DNA from: Lineus longissimus
Lineage: Eukaryota; Nemertea; Pilidiophora; Heteronemertea; Lineidae
Assembly (NCBI RefSeq): GCF_910592395.1
Contig: NC_088318.1
Coordinates: 6,100,756-6,164,755 of the forward strand
Direction: 5' to 3'
DNA: 64,000 nt
Shown in pieces: positions 43,210-52,021 of the stretch. The translations under genes and the position numbers were made by a program. Numbering within the stretch: position 1 is the stretch's first letter; every line of letters begins with the position of its first letter. Under the pieces are notes generated by a model. That model was given only the letters and a program-made list of their open reading frames with translations. It was not told where the DNA came from and ran no database searches.

Positions 43210-44028
43210 TTACAATTTGTAAAGGGCTTTCAGATTGAGGGCGTTGCAGGACAGTATAACTTCTGGCAGCAGGCACAGGATACGGCTGAGAACTGGAAGC
43301 ACCAATGAGCAGCTTTCCCAAGGCGTGGTGACTGAATGAGGTAGATAGGGGGCATCACTCTCGATAACAAGCCGGGAAATTGGCATAACTCGGATGGCCT
43401 CCTGCAACTGAATGTCACTGCACAGTAAGCTGGAAATGCCAAAATACACGTTAGGGCATTGTGACCAAGCGGTAACATCCTCCTGCCTCCCAGTAAAGCA
43501 ATGCAAGTGAATAGGGACATGGGTAAGTCTCAGCTCTTGAATGAGCACCAGCGTAGAGGTTAAAGCTGAACCATCTCCAGAATCACGGCAGTGGACGACC
43601 AGGGATTTGTTGAAGTAGTCAGCGAGTGGGAGAATTGACCGTAAATAATTTTCTTGACTTTGTCTTTTGTTCTCAAGATGACAGCAGGATGATCCTCGGC
43701 AGAGACGGCAAAACCCATAGTCAAAACCAATCTCGCCAATGGCAACACACTTGGGATGTTGTAGGTAGGAGACGAATGAGCGATTCCCCTGCTCCCTTAC
43801 AAAATGTGGGTGAATTCCGATGGTGAAGCTAAATCTCGTTTCTACAAGTTCTGGTATTCTGCTCCAATGATCAGGGTAAACAAAGTTAGTGATTCCTCTT
43901 ATGAATTGAAAATGAGTTTGATTCTCTGCCTCGAGTTGGGTAAATGACCTTTTGGCACGATCCACCAAAGTTTCAACATGGAAATGTCCATCCCAGAGGG
44001 CTCTTTGGAGATGGCCTGATATCCACAA
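43210..44028 (-). CDS. TatD-family metallonuclease domain of element B
   Basis: A 272-codon uninterrupted domain in the env-like position. TatD signature residues are all present: D13-x-H15-x-H17 (WDGHFHVET), GIHPHF at 71-76, E99 in GEIGFDY, H146 in LVVHCRDSG, H176 in IHLHCFTG and D225 in VIESDAPYL. TatD enzymes are TIM-barrel, metal-dependent DNA/RNA nucleases. Length (~260) is as usual for the family; a Cys-rich insertion follows GFDYG (CRLCRGSSCC). The upstream part of the gene (zinc finger and spacer) is in other frames because of small indels, so this M is probably internal. It may be closer to animal TATDN2-type than to bacterial TatD, which needs a search. Confidence 0.87.
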   Translation of the reverse strand: MWISGHLQRALWDGHFHVETLVDRAKRSFTQLEAENQTHFQFIRGITNFVYPDHWSRIPELVETRFSFTIGIHPHFVREQGNRSFVSYLQHPKCVAIGEIGFDYGFCRLCRGSSCCHLENKRQSQENYLRSILPLADYFNKSLVVHCRDSGDGSALTSTLVLIQELRLTHVPIHLHCFTGRQEDVTAWSQCPNVYFGISSLLCSDIQLQEAIRVMPISRLVIESDAPYLPHSVTTPWESCSLVLPVLSRILCLLPEVILSCNALNLKALYKL

Positions 44029-44564
44029 AATGGGCGCGTTGCTCCGGGGAGAGATTTAATAGGAGATTGTAGAGCGTCCTCCAGTGAAAAATAGCAACAA
44101 TAACATTGGGAACATGGGGACGTGGAATTATAAGTTCTCCCGATATCTGATACGCTGCTGCCAGTAGGTAGGTGTCTTCCTTCGAGTCGAACTGCGCATT
44201 CGGTTCTGCCGTAAACAACTGATGGTATAGTACGTATTGCAGTAGGTCGTCGTCTGACTGTAGCTTAAGAGTTTCCACGAAGAACTCCAAAATGACAACT
44301 AAAAGGTGTACCCAGTCCTTAAAATCTTGATCACTCGGGAACGGACAGTGAGGGTGCCGAAGAGAATGGAATACACGCACTGGTCTCCTGCACTTGGCAA
44401 GTTGTACACGCAGTTGAAATTTGCAGGAGCCAAGAGCAGTGTTCATGAAGGACATGACGATTTAACTTTGTTCCAATTCTTTGGTCGCACAATCCACACA
44501 AACGAGAGTGTGTCTTTCTTTTTCTTGCTTGGTCCTGGTATTCTTTTGGTCTGCCTTCAGCCAT
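43973..44564 (-). pseudogene. Zinc-finger N-terminal part of the TatD gene
   Basis: ATG at 44564 lies 4 bases after a splice acceptor (TACTGATTGCAG, AG at 44570-44569). The protein begins MAEGRPKEYQDQARKRKTHS, then a C2H2-like finger (LCGLCDQRIGTKLNRHVLHEH). After HCSWLLQ the frame changes near 44430 and continues as a helical spacer (FKDWVHLLVVILEFF, EDTYLLAAAYQIS, LYNLLLNLSPEQRAHFVDI), which must shift again near 44010 to join the TatD domain. Two indels therefore disable the full protein in this copy. The architecture is zinc finger, spacer, TatD. Confidence 0.65.
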
Positions 44565-44568
44565 GTTG

Positions 44569-44582
44569 CTGCAATCAGTAAA
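44569..44582 (-). promoter_or_regulatory. Candidate splice acceptor for the TatD gene
   Basis: The - strand reads TTTACTGATTGCAG followed by CAACATGGC. TACTGAT resembles a branch point very near the AG, and ATG follows after 4 bases. This fits expression of the last gene from a spliced subgenomic RNA, as retroviral env is. The donor was not identified. Confidence 0.45.
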
Positions 44583-44612
44583 TAATAAAAGATCATAACA
44601 CCAACCAATTAT

Positions 44613-44810
44613 CATTATTTACAGTACAAGACAAAGTTAATGAGAGGTTAAAGCTGTAACTATTAACCACACAATTGCTAACACTTTCAGTGACTGAAGC
44701 TTTCACTATCAATCATCCCCAAAGATCGAATTAACATTATTTACAGTACAAGACAAAGTTAATGAGAGGTTAAAGCTTAGCTATTAACCACACAATTGCT
44801 AACACTTTCA
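44613..44810. repeat. Duplicated ~77-bp block where pol is missing
   Basis: 44613-44689 and 44735-44810 are nearly identical direct repeats (CATTATTTACAGTACAAG to AACACTTTCA) with a period of about 121 bases. They sit exactly between the protease remnant and the TatD gene, where RT-RNase H-IN would be expected. Confidence 0.8.
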
Positions 44811-45055
44811 AATGTGTTTTGCCTTGCAATGGAGGTGGCTTTTCCAATGAGTCATAGAAATCTTGGCTCATCACTGTAACCTGTGCTGCTGTGTCCACCA
44901 CCGCTGACACTGTCTGTCCTAATATTTCACACTTTACTGTCAGATTGGTACTGGTAGTCTGACCGGATACTTTTGAAACTTGGAAAGTTGAGGAGGGTGT
45001 TTTAATGCTTTCTTCTGTTGTTGTTGCTTTCTTGGTGTCAGCCTCATCTTCTTCG
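44811..45055 (-). pseudogene. Retropepsin-like protease of element B
   Basis: After a one-base slip in the A7 run at 45059-45065, the - strand encodes SGQTTSTNLTVKCEILGQ, then VSAVVDTAAQVTVM, an aspartic protease active site (D-T-A, hydrophobic flanks), then SQDFYDSLEKPPPLQGK. It ends abruptly after ~75 residues in the duplicated block, so the second half of the protease (flap end, ILG motif) is missing. It would normally cleave the Gag polyprotein. Confidence 0.7.
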
Positions 45056-45990
45056 TTCTTTTTTTACCTGGGAGGACTCCTCTCCTTTGTCTACATTGCC
45101 TTCAGCTACATTTGTGTTATGTTTTGATTCTCCGGATGAACTGCCTGGATTGGTTGCATCAAACACCCCCCTACAGCTTAAAGTTTCAGCGACACACCCC
45201 GGTGCTAGGGTTGGAGAAGTATTTGATGTCGATTGCTTTGGCTTCAGAGGTGTAGAAAGATTGAAGCCCTGACTACTAGTATCCTTCCTGTCTTCCTCTA
45301 TGGACTGGTTAGTAATAGGTAAGCAGTCGGCTATAACCGACACATTCCTACTATTACTCACAACGTCGATGGGACTGGGACAGTCAGCTGTCACTAACAC
45401 CTTTCCCAAATCGCCATTGCCTGTATCCTGATTTGCACAGTGAAGTGGCTTCTGATAGGAAGTTTCTTTGATATCTGTAACTGAAGACGCAGCACCCTTG
45501 ATTTGTGGTAGCTTCATAACCGTGATTTGTATTGCCGTGTCTTCGAAGACATCATGTAAGATTTGTACGACCTTTGGCCACTGTAAACCATCTAATCCAC
45601 AGCCAATCTTCGGAATAGACAAGGCCGTGTAACCATTCTTGAGAAGATGCTTTTTCATCGCTACAAGGCTTTCACGCAGGTCTGCATAACATGGTTTTTG
45701 CCAGTGGGCCTGTTTTGTGACCAAGTAATAGACGGGACGCTGCTCCCGATAAAGAACTCCTATTTGGCCTACTGCGACTTGCTGGGCTAATAATTCCTTT
45801 ACTCCGTTGTATCTGGATTTAAATCTTGATGCAATTCCGGCACCCATGGCAAAATCCGCACTAACGCAGTGAGCCAACGGTTCTGTTTTTTGGCTAAAGA
45901 GGTCTCCAATTTTTTCTGTGATAGTGAACTGTTCATTTCGGCCTTCCATTTTGACTTGGGCAGGAACACGGCCGACCTGTTCTGCCCCTC
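45044..45990 (-). CDS. TARG1/OARD1-like macrodomain of element B
   Basis: The frame opens in the -1 register at the gag stop and runs 301 codons past M (45949). Residues 8-150 from that M form a macrodomain of the TARG1/OARD1 class: DLFSQKTEPLAHCVSADFAMGAGIASRF, then VYYLVTKQAHWQKPCY and LSIPKIGCGLDGLQW. K79 and D120 sit 41 residues apart, as do the catalytic Lys84 and Asp125 of human TARG1, which removes ADP-ribose from glutamate. A ~140-residue Ser/Thr/Pro-rich linker follows and leads into the protease after an A7 run. It would be made as a Gag-macrodomain-protease fusion. The domain has no interruption. No RT is attached. Confidence 0.88.
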
Positions 45991-46000
45991 CTAGTTTAAC
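45991..46000 (-). promoter_or_regulatory. Candidate -1 ribosomal frameshift site
   Basis: The gag frame ends TTA AAC TAG. The heptamer GTTAAAC (46000-45994) has the spacing of an X-XXY-YYZ slip site, and GUUAAAC is a known functional -1 site in arteriviruses. Slipping back one base at this point enters exactly the macrodomain frame. No downstream pseudoknot was modelled. Confidence 0.55.
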
Positions 46001-48112
46001 GTAGACTTAGATGAGTCAGCCAACTTGTTAGGTTTACGCTGACTTTTTGTTGGACAATCTTTTGAGAAGTGGCCATCTTGGCCACATGAGTAACAGGCGC
46101 CAGATACTCCCCGGGGCTGTGTGGGGGCAACTGATTTGGGGGCGCTACTTGCTGAGGTGGGTTCTAAGCGCTTCAGAGTTTTAAGTAGTTCCACCATAAG
46201 TTCCTGGGTTGTTGAAGAGCCCCCCCTGACTTGGTCTAGGGTTGGTCGGACTAAAACGATCCTGTCTGACGTTTGCACTCCGCCAATTATTGGGCCCCAG
46301 TGGGCGTCGTATTTGGCGTATCTCACCAAACTCATCCTCCTCCCACTCACACTCTTCATCATCGTCCGGAAATGCTAGTCGCCTTGCTGACGCTGTTGGT
46401 CGTATAGATCCATATAAAACTTTCTGATTGGCACTAGTCAGCTTCATTAGCTTTAGGGCTTCATGGATGGTCCGTGGGTTTTTATCCATGACTACTTCTG
46501 CCGCCCGCTTCTCTCGGGTCCCCTTGAGGAATACTTCGATAGCAATCTCGTCAATTGTTCTTTGACGCGCTCCAGGGTGAGCATCAAGGGTAAGAAAGTG
46601 TACCCTCTGTGAAAATTCCTCCAAGCTCTCATCCTCCTTCTGTTTTGCTGCATGGACCTTCCGTCTAGCTGCTGGTGGAGCATCCTTAATCTCGAAACGC
46701 TGTTTGAGTTGATGCTTCAAGGGCTTATACTCCTTGAGATGAAGCTTAATGGCATATTCCAATGCTTTCTTGGCTAGGCAATCCATCAACCTGCTGGCTT
46801 TCTTGGTCTTTCCCCATTTTCTACGATCAGCAATACGCTCAAATTGAAAGATAAATGGCTCCCATGCCTCTTTAGAGTCGCCTGAAAATATTGGCATCTT
46901 TGGCAATGGTGGTGTCCTGCTTCGCTGCCTGCGACCTTTATGCTTCCTCCTGGCTCGGCGACCATACTGTTCTCTCCGTTCATCCTCAGACGATTCAGAA
47001 TTTGTTTCCTCTGATGTGTCTTCTGTACTTTCCTCAGATGATGATGACTCATAAGACACAGTATGTGTCTTCTTGGACCCTTGGGTTGTAGGCTCGTCCT
47101 GCACTGCTGATGACATTTTCTTCGTGCCACTGGTCGTTGGTTGGTCACGACGAGTCAGTTCATTTGGCTGAGGTCCAGCTTGCTTCCTGTCTTGTTTCTC
47201 CGGTTTTTTGTCCCCAATACCTGCTGCTTGATTTCCACCTGCTACTTTCACGCTGGACGGCTTCTCGACCCCATGTACACAGAGTCTGTTGGATAAACAT
47301 TCGACAGCTTCTTTACCAATGAAAATTCACCATCAGTCCTTTTCTCGTCACTTGGTGGTATACTGGAACTTGCATCCGGGGCTTGAGAAGCCTTCTTTTC
47401 ACCTGGCCTGTCTGACCGCGGTAAACTCGAAAACATGGTTGATGGTTGAGAGGCCATCTTCTCACTTGACAAGGGGGGGGGTTCAAAACACCACACGTCT
47501 CCTCTCTGGGTCGACTAGAAAATATGGGGGGTGGTTGACAAGCCATCTTCTCACGTGATGGCGAGGAGTACATAAAACTACTAGCCTCCTCCCGGGGCCT
47601 ACTGTATGACATCGCCATCGGATCTCTCGAGCATAACATGCCGACTATTTGATCGACTGACTCCTGCAACTTCGCTACCTCATGCTGTATCTTATATTGA
47701 AATTCTCCAATTCGTTGATCGTTCTGGTTGGCGATGTTAGAAATTTCCCGCAAACGGTGATCAACTGTACACTGTAGCTGTGCAACGTCATGTTGGACTG
47801 TATTCTGGACTTTACTGATAAGCTGCTTGTTCTGGCTGGCTAAGTTTGACAGTTCCCGCAATCCCTCTGCCATTGCCAACTGCTCTTCTGCGGGGGTTGC
47901 GCCATCTTGGCGGGGGGGTTGAAAAGCGAAAATGCCTTTTGCCGTCAGTTCCTGACAATCTTTAAGGGGTACGTTAGTACCCGCAGCTAATTCTTCCGGC
48001 GAGTGAAGCCAACCTTTTTCTCTTAAGTCCTTGATACTTTGAGCACGCCCCCCCCCCCCCCTATGCCATTGATCTGTTGCAATGCCTCAATTGATACCGT
48101 ATTTGGATTCAT
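45991..48112 (-). pseudogene. Gag of element B
   Basis: ATG at 48112 (MNPNTVSIEALQQINGI). The frame breaks in a G-run at ~48048-48061, then gives SIKDLREKGWLHSPEELAAG and a coiled-coil region (ELSNLASQNKQLISKVQ, IANQNDQRIGEFQYKI). Another slip lies in the C9 run at ~47471-47480 and a third near 47290. The capsid-like core (47251-46181) has EAWEPFIFQFERIADRRKW, LKHQLKQRFEIKDAPP, ESLEEFSQRVHFLTLDAHPG and REKRAAEVVMDKNPRTI. After a slip near 46200, a CCHC knuckle (CYSCGQDGHFSKDC) and a basic tail reach the stop at 45991. Most lesions are in homopolymers, so some could be sequencing errors. Confidence 0.78.
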
Positions 48113-48641
48113 GATACAGAAGTCTGAATTGGTACCGGAATATATATTTACAGATAATGACACTGAGATAACAGAATGAAAACTAACAATCAGAAATCAC
48201 ATGTGCAATTAAAATTTTCTCACTGACATATATAGCTAATTAAGGCTGTAGGCCCTACAGTATTATAGCAAAACAGTGACAGAGCCCAAATTGCTGCGAT
48301 TAAAAAACTGACACACACACTACCAGCCACAAGGGCACAACTGTATAAGCGAGGCTGATCAAATACAAATAAACAAATCATAGAGTGCACAACTTGCGCT
48401 CGGAAATCACTGCACACTAACAGTATCGGCAATAGAAAACACTGATGTACATGTATGCAGAATACACTACAATAATATACGCACGGACACTGTCCCGTAG
48501 CACTGTAACTCACACATTTATTTACTGACACACAGAAATCTGAACCGGGGACCTCCGGAAAAAGAAAGCTGAATTTCTGCTAAACTGCTCTAGTCACGAG
48601 TCGCTCCTGCGGTCACAGCCTCTAGGGAACGCAGAATATTT
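48113..48641 (-). other. Leader of element B
   Basis: About 530 bases between primer site and gag ATG with no long open frame. It probably contains the packaging signal and, if the TatD gene is spliced, the donor. Confidence 0.45.
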
Positions 48642-48655
48642 CACTTCTGACACCA
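48642..48655 (-). other. Primer binding site of element B
   Basis: One base inside the 5' LTR the - strand reads TGGTGTCAGAAGTG, complementary to the 3' end of the same tRNA-Leu type used by element A. Confidence 0.7.
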
Positions 48656-48656
48656 A

Positions 48657-48852
48657 TGTGGTAAATCGGCTTACCGTTATTAGTGAAATGGATGCTTTCA
48701 TCCAGCGGTCTAGGCGATGATGCTGTGGTCGCGGTATTCGAGCTTCAATAGGCCCGAATGGGATCTCGGGCGTATGACGGCGTGGCTGTGACCCGTCTGG
48801 GTCGGTCGGAGATGACAATCATGATGTTTGGATTTGGTGGGCTCCTACTACA
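48657..48852 (-). repeat. 5' LTR of element B
   Basis: 196-bp LTR, three substitutions from the other copy. AAGG follows at 48853-48856. Confidence 0.92.
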
Positions 48853-48856
48853 AAGG

Positions 48857-49956
48857 CGTCACACACAAGATCATATTAAACGAGGATGCTAAGCTGGTAA
48901 TTCATCCAGCCAGACGCACTCCGGAAGCGATAAAACCTAGGCTCAAAGACACGCTGGACAAGATGGTAAACAACGGTATTGTTGCGTATGTGGACGAGCC
49001 GACCGATTGGGTTAACAACATAGTAGTCATAGAAAAGTCAGATGCCTCGCTGAGGGTCTGTTTAGATCCAAAGGAGCTGAATGCAGCCATTAAACGTGAA
49101 CACTATCCACTACCGACAGTGGATGACATAAGCGCTAAGTTAGCAGGTGCAAAATACTTCAGTGTCCTGGATGCATCGTCTTCTTTCTGGCAGATTAAGT
49201 TGGACGAAGACAGTTCGAATCTTGTGACATTCAATACATGCTTTGCAGATATCGCTTTAAGAGATTACCTTTCGGAGTAGCTTCGGCAAGCGAAGTGTTC
49301 CAGAAAGTGCTTGCTCAGGTACTGGATCGTCTTGAACAAACTCCATTGATGACATGATCGTGTACGCCGACACGAAAGCTGAGCACGATAGAAGATTACG
49401 TCTAGTGCTAGACAGACTACGCGAATATGGCATCCGGTTATATCGCGCAAAGTGCAAAATTTGCATTATGCAAGTCAAATACGTAGGGGTGATCTTCACA
49501 GGTGATGGGATAAAAATTGACCCCCAGAAAGTTGACGCTATTACAGCAATGCCAACTCCGCACGATAAGCCAGCTCTGATGCGCTTTCTGGGCATGGTAA
49601 CTTTCTTTGCAAAATTCACACCGGATATAAGCGCCATTACTGCTCCATTACGCCAGCTACTGCAGAAGGACATCGAGTGGCGCTGGGATCAGAGGCATGA
49701 CAGTGCCATTGAGACATTGAAAACAAAACTGACAAAATCACCTGTCTTGGCGTATTTTGATCATACAAAGCCGATTGTGGTCACCGCCGATGCCAGTAAA
49801 GATGGCTTAGGGGCAGCTATCTTACAATCAGGCCATCCGATAGCATTTGAATCAAGAGCACTCACTTCAGCAGAACAGAATTATGCCCAGATAGAGAAAG
49901 AAACACTTGCAATCACGTATGCGTGCGAACGTTTTCATCAGTATCTGTTTGCATAG
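48857..49956 (+). pseudogene. Reverse transcriptase and start of RNase H of element A
   Basis: RT resumes right after element B (THKIILNEDAKLVIHPARR, SLRVCLDPKELNAAIKREHYP, YFSVLDASSSFWQIKLDE). Frame changes between 49240 and 49354 break the fingers/palm; the IDDMIVYA catalytic box is readable at about 49345-49365. The rest is open to 49953: LYRAKCKICIMQVKYVG, FLGMVTFFAKFTPDIS, then RNase H (VVTADASKDGLGAAIL, NYAQIEKETLAITYACERF), ending in a TAG. It copies element RNA into DNA in live relatives. Confidence 0.85.
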
Positions 49957-51405
49957 CCGGAATTCTTGATTCAGTCAGATCACAAACCCCTCGAGGCGAT
50001 AGTGAACAAGCCGATGCACAAAGCCCCACCCAGGATACAACGATTCCTGCTGAGGCTTCAGAAGTACCGTTTCAAGTTAGTACACGTTCCGGGAAAAGAA
50101 ATGTATGTGTCAGATGCATTATCTCGAGCTAACCTGCCAGGACAAACGAACAGTGACATGGAGAAAGAGGTTGATCTGCAAGTTCATTTTGTTGGTGAAA
50201 ACCTGGCAATCTCTCCTGAAAAGCGCAAACAATTTCAGGCAGCCACCTCGAATGACGTGGTATTGCTCAAACTAATAGACTATGTCAACAATGGCTGGCC
50301 AAAATATCATCACGATCTCGATTCCGAACTGCGTCCGTACTAGCATGACAAGGAGGAATTTTACATCGTGGATAACATTATCTTAAAAGGCGCGCGCATT
50401 ACTGTACCGAAATCTATGCAAAGTGAAATGGTTGAACTGGTGCATGACAGTCATCTTGGACGTGAACTCTGTAGCCGCAGGGCAAAGGAAATTCTATTCT
50501 GGCCAGGTATGATAGCGCAAATTGAGGACAAAGTTGCAAAGTGTGCAGTGTGTCAGAAATACCCACGAAAAAACCGTAAGGGGCCGCGCATGCCACATGA
50601 AACGCCAACACGTCCGTGGCAAAATGTTTCCACTGATTTATTTTTCTTCCATTGCAAGGATCACCTGCTTGTCGTCGATGCCTTCTCCGGATATTTCGAA
50701 GTGGAAATGCTTGAGAATACTTCTGCAAATACCGTGATCTAACACATTAAAAGAATATTTGCGAGACATGGTATCCCAGAAACGCTCCTATCTGACAATG
50801 GCCCACAATACAGCAACCGGAATTTCAAGGCATTCGCCGAAAAATGGAACTTCACGCATAAAACGTCCAGTCCGAGGTATCCGAGGTCAAACGGGTTAGC
50901 CGAACGAACTGTTCAAACTGTCAAAAATCTCCTCAAGAAAGCTAAGGCGAACGGTAAAGACCCGTACTTGGCTCTACTTGCGTATCGCGACTCACCACGT
51001 GATGGTTTACCATCACCTGCTCAATTGTTGTTCAGAAGAAAGCTTAGGACACAGTTGCCAATCACAGCAGCAGCTTTAAATCCTAAAATTCCAAGTGCTG
51101 GCGAAACCCGACAAAAGCTAATTGAACGACAGAACGCTGCTAAACATTATCATGACGCGCACGCTAGCAATTCCGAGCTCACCACACTGACGCCTGGTGA
51201 GAGTATCCGTATTGAGAATCATCAAGTGAAGGACTGGTTACCAGGAGAAGTGGTCTCCACAACCCAATATCCGCGGTCGTACAATGTTCGTACACAAAGT
51301 GGCACGACACTGAGGAGGAATCGTTCCCACTTAATGAAAATCCCACAGGACAGTGAGAGGGAGGTAACCAATCACAGTCTTGAGGACACTGGAACAATCC
51401 GATAA
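49957..51405 (+). pseudogene. RNase H end and integrase of element A
   Basis: Continues with QSDHKPLEAIVNKPMHK to YVSDALSRA (RNase H end), a TAG at 50341, then integrase: HHCC region ELVHDSHLGREL to CAVCQKYP, catalytic D in STDLFFFHC, a TAA at 50740, the second D in LLSDNGPQYS, E in SNGLAERTVQTV, and a C-terminal part to 51405. Three in-frame stops show decay. Confidence 0.85.
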
Positions 51406-51891
51406 TCAACCTGGTGATGCTAATGTTACTTAAATGGTTCAGCCTAATGACTCTGTAGTGATTACTAGGTCTGGTCGGGTCTCTAGACCCAACCCGATGT
51501 ACAATGACTTTGTTGAAGAATATGGACTTCGATTCTCTTTTGGGTTTCGATATTGCAACTTATAATCATGTAAACACATTAGCACTTTCTAATTTTGTAT
51601 TCCAGCTCAGGTCAGACACGTCAGATAAGCTTCCAGACATAACATTAGTGCTAATTAATATTCATTCATCATTATTATACTGGTTCAGGACCACGATATC
51701 TGATTCGTTGAGGACTATTTGGAAATGACTTCTGTAGACACTGGTTACCATTGGCAACCGCAACTATTTTATATTAGCATTCTCGTTTGTTGTTTTTGAC
51801 TGAATTACTTAACCCATGTTTCATTTGCACTCTTTATTAATTGCTTTATTTTGATACTAACATAATGTTAGTTGAGGCTGGGAAAGGGGAA
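51406..51891 (+). other. 3' region and polypurine tract of element A
   Basis: Non-coding apart from a short unrelated frame at 51504-51728. It ends in GGCTGGGAAAGGGGAA just before the 3' LTR. Confidence 0.6.
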
Positions 51892-52021
51892 TGTTATAGT
51901 ATCCTGTATCATCTCATACACTATCCTTATATGTACCTGTTGCACTGCTCATGCTTACCAATTATGATAGACAATAAAGTCACTTAATGTACAGGAGCCA
52001 TAGAGTTATCATCTCTTTACA
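51892..52021 (+). repeat. 3' LTR of element A
   Basis: 130-bp LTR matching 41144-41269, with an extra TGTA. Confidence 0.88.

Larger units (their letters stand above)
42599..48852 (-). mobile_element. LTR retroelement B with macrodomain and TatD nuclease, no RT
   Basis: A 6254-bp element with 196-bp LTRs (42599-42794 and 48657-48852) differing at only three positions. On the - strand: tRNA-Leu-type primer site, gag with zinc knuckle, candidate -1 frameshift site, macrodomain plus aspartic protease, a short duplicated non-coding stretch, then a zinc-finger/TatD gene and a polypurine tract. No RT, RNase H or integrase is found in any frame between protease and the 3' LTR. It is therefore probably non-autonomous and would need pol from another element. 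Gag and the second gene have frameshifts in this copy, but the macrodomain and TatD domains themselves are uninterrupted. Confidence 0.88.
41144..52021 (+). mobile_element. Ty3/Gypsy LTR retrotransposon A, host of nested element B
   Basis: LTRs 41144-41269 and 51892-52021 (TGTTATAG...TTTRCA) differ by about five substitutions and a 4-bp indel, so this is an older insertion. The target duplication is CACGG/CACAG (41139-41143 and 52022-52026), with one change. Order on the + strand: primer site, gag, knuckles, protease, [element B], RT, RNase H, integrase, polypurine tract. Several stops and frameshifts show that it is dead. Without the nested element its length would be about 4.6 kb. Confidence 0.9.

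Noticed and set aside
46786-47148. 120-codon - strand frame overlapping gag of element B
   Set aside because: Same strand but a different frame from the capsid-like frame, which has recognisable Gag motifs; this one has none.
48828-48856. Start of a separate protein reading MDLVGSYYKGV before the element A RT
   Set aside because: Those first codons are the end of the element B LTR running into element A; the true RT frame belongs to the interrupted pol.
42595-48856. Element B as a host TatD gene plus a host OARD1 gene within a retrotransposon
   Set aside because: Paired LTRs, target duplication, primer site, polypurine tract and Gag all enclose both genes on one strand, so a single retroelement explains them better, although this needs other copies to confirm.
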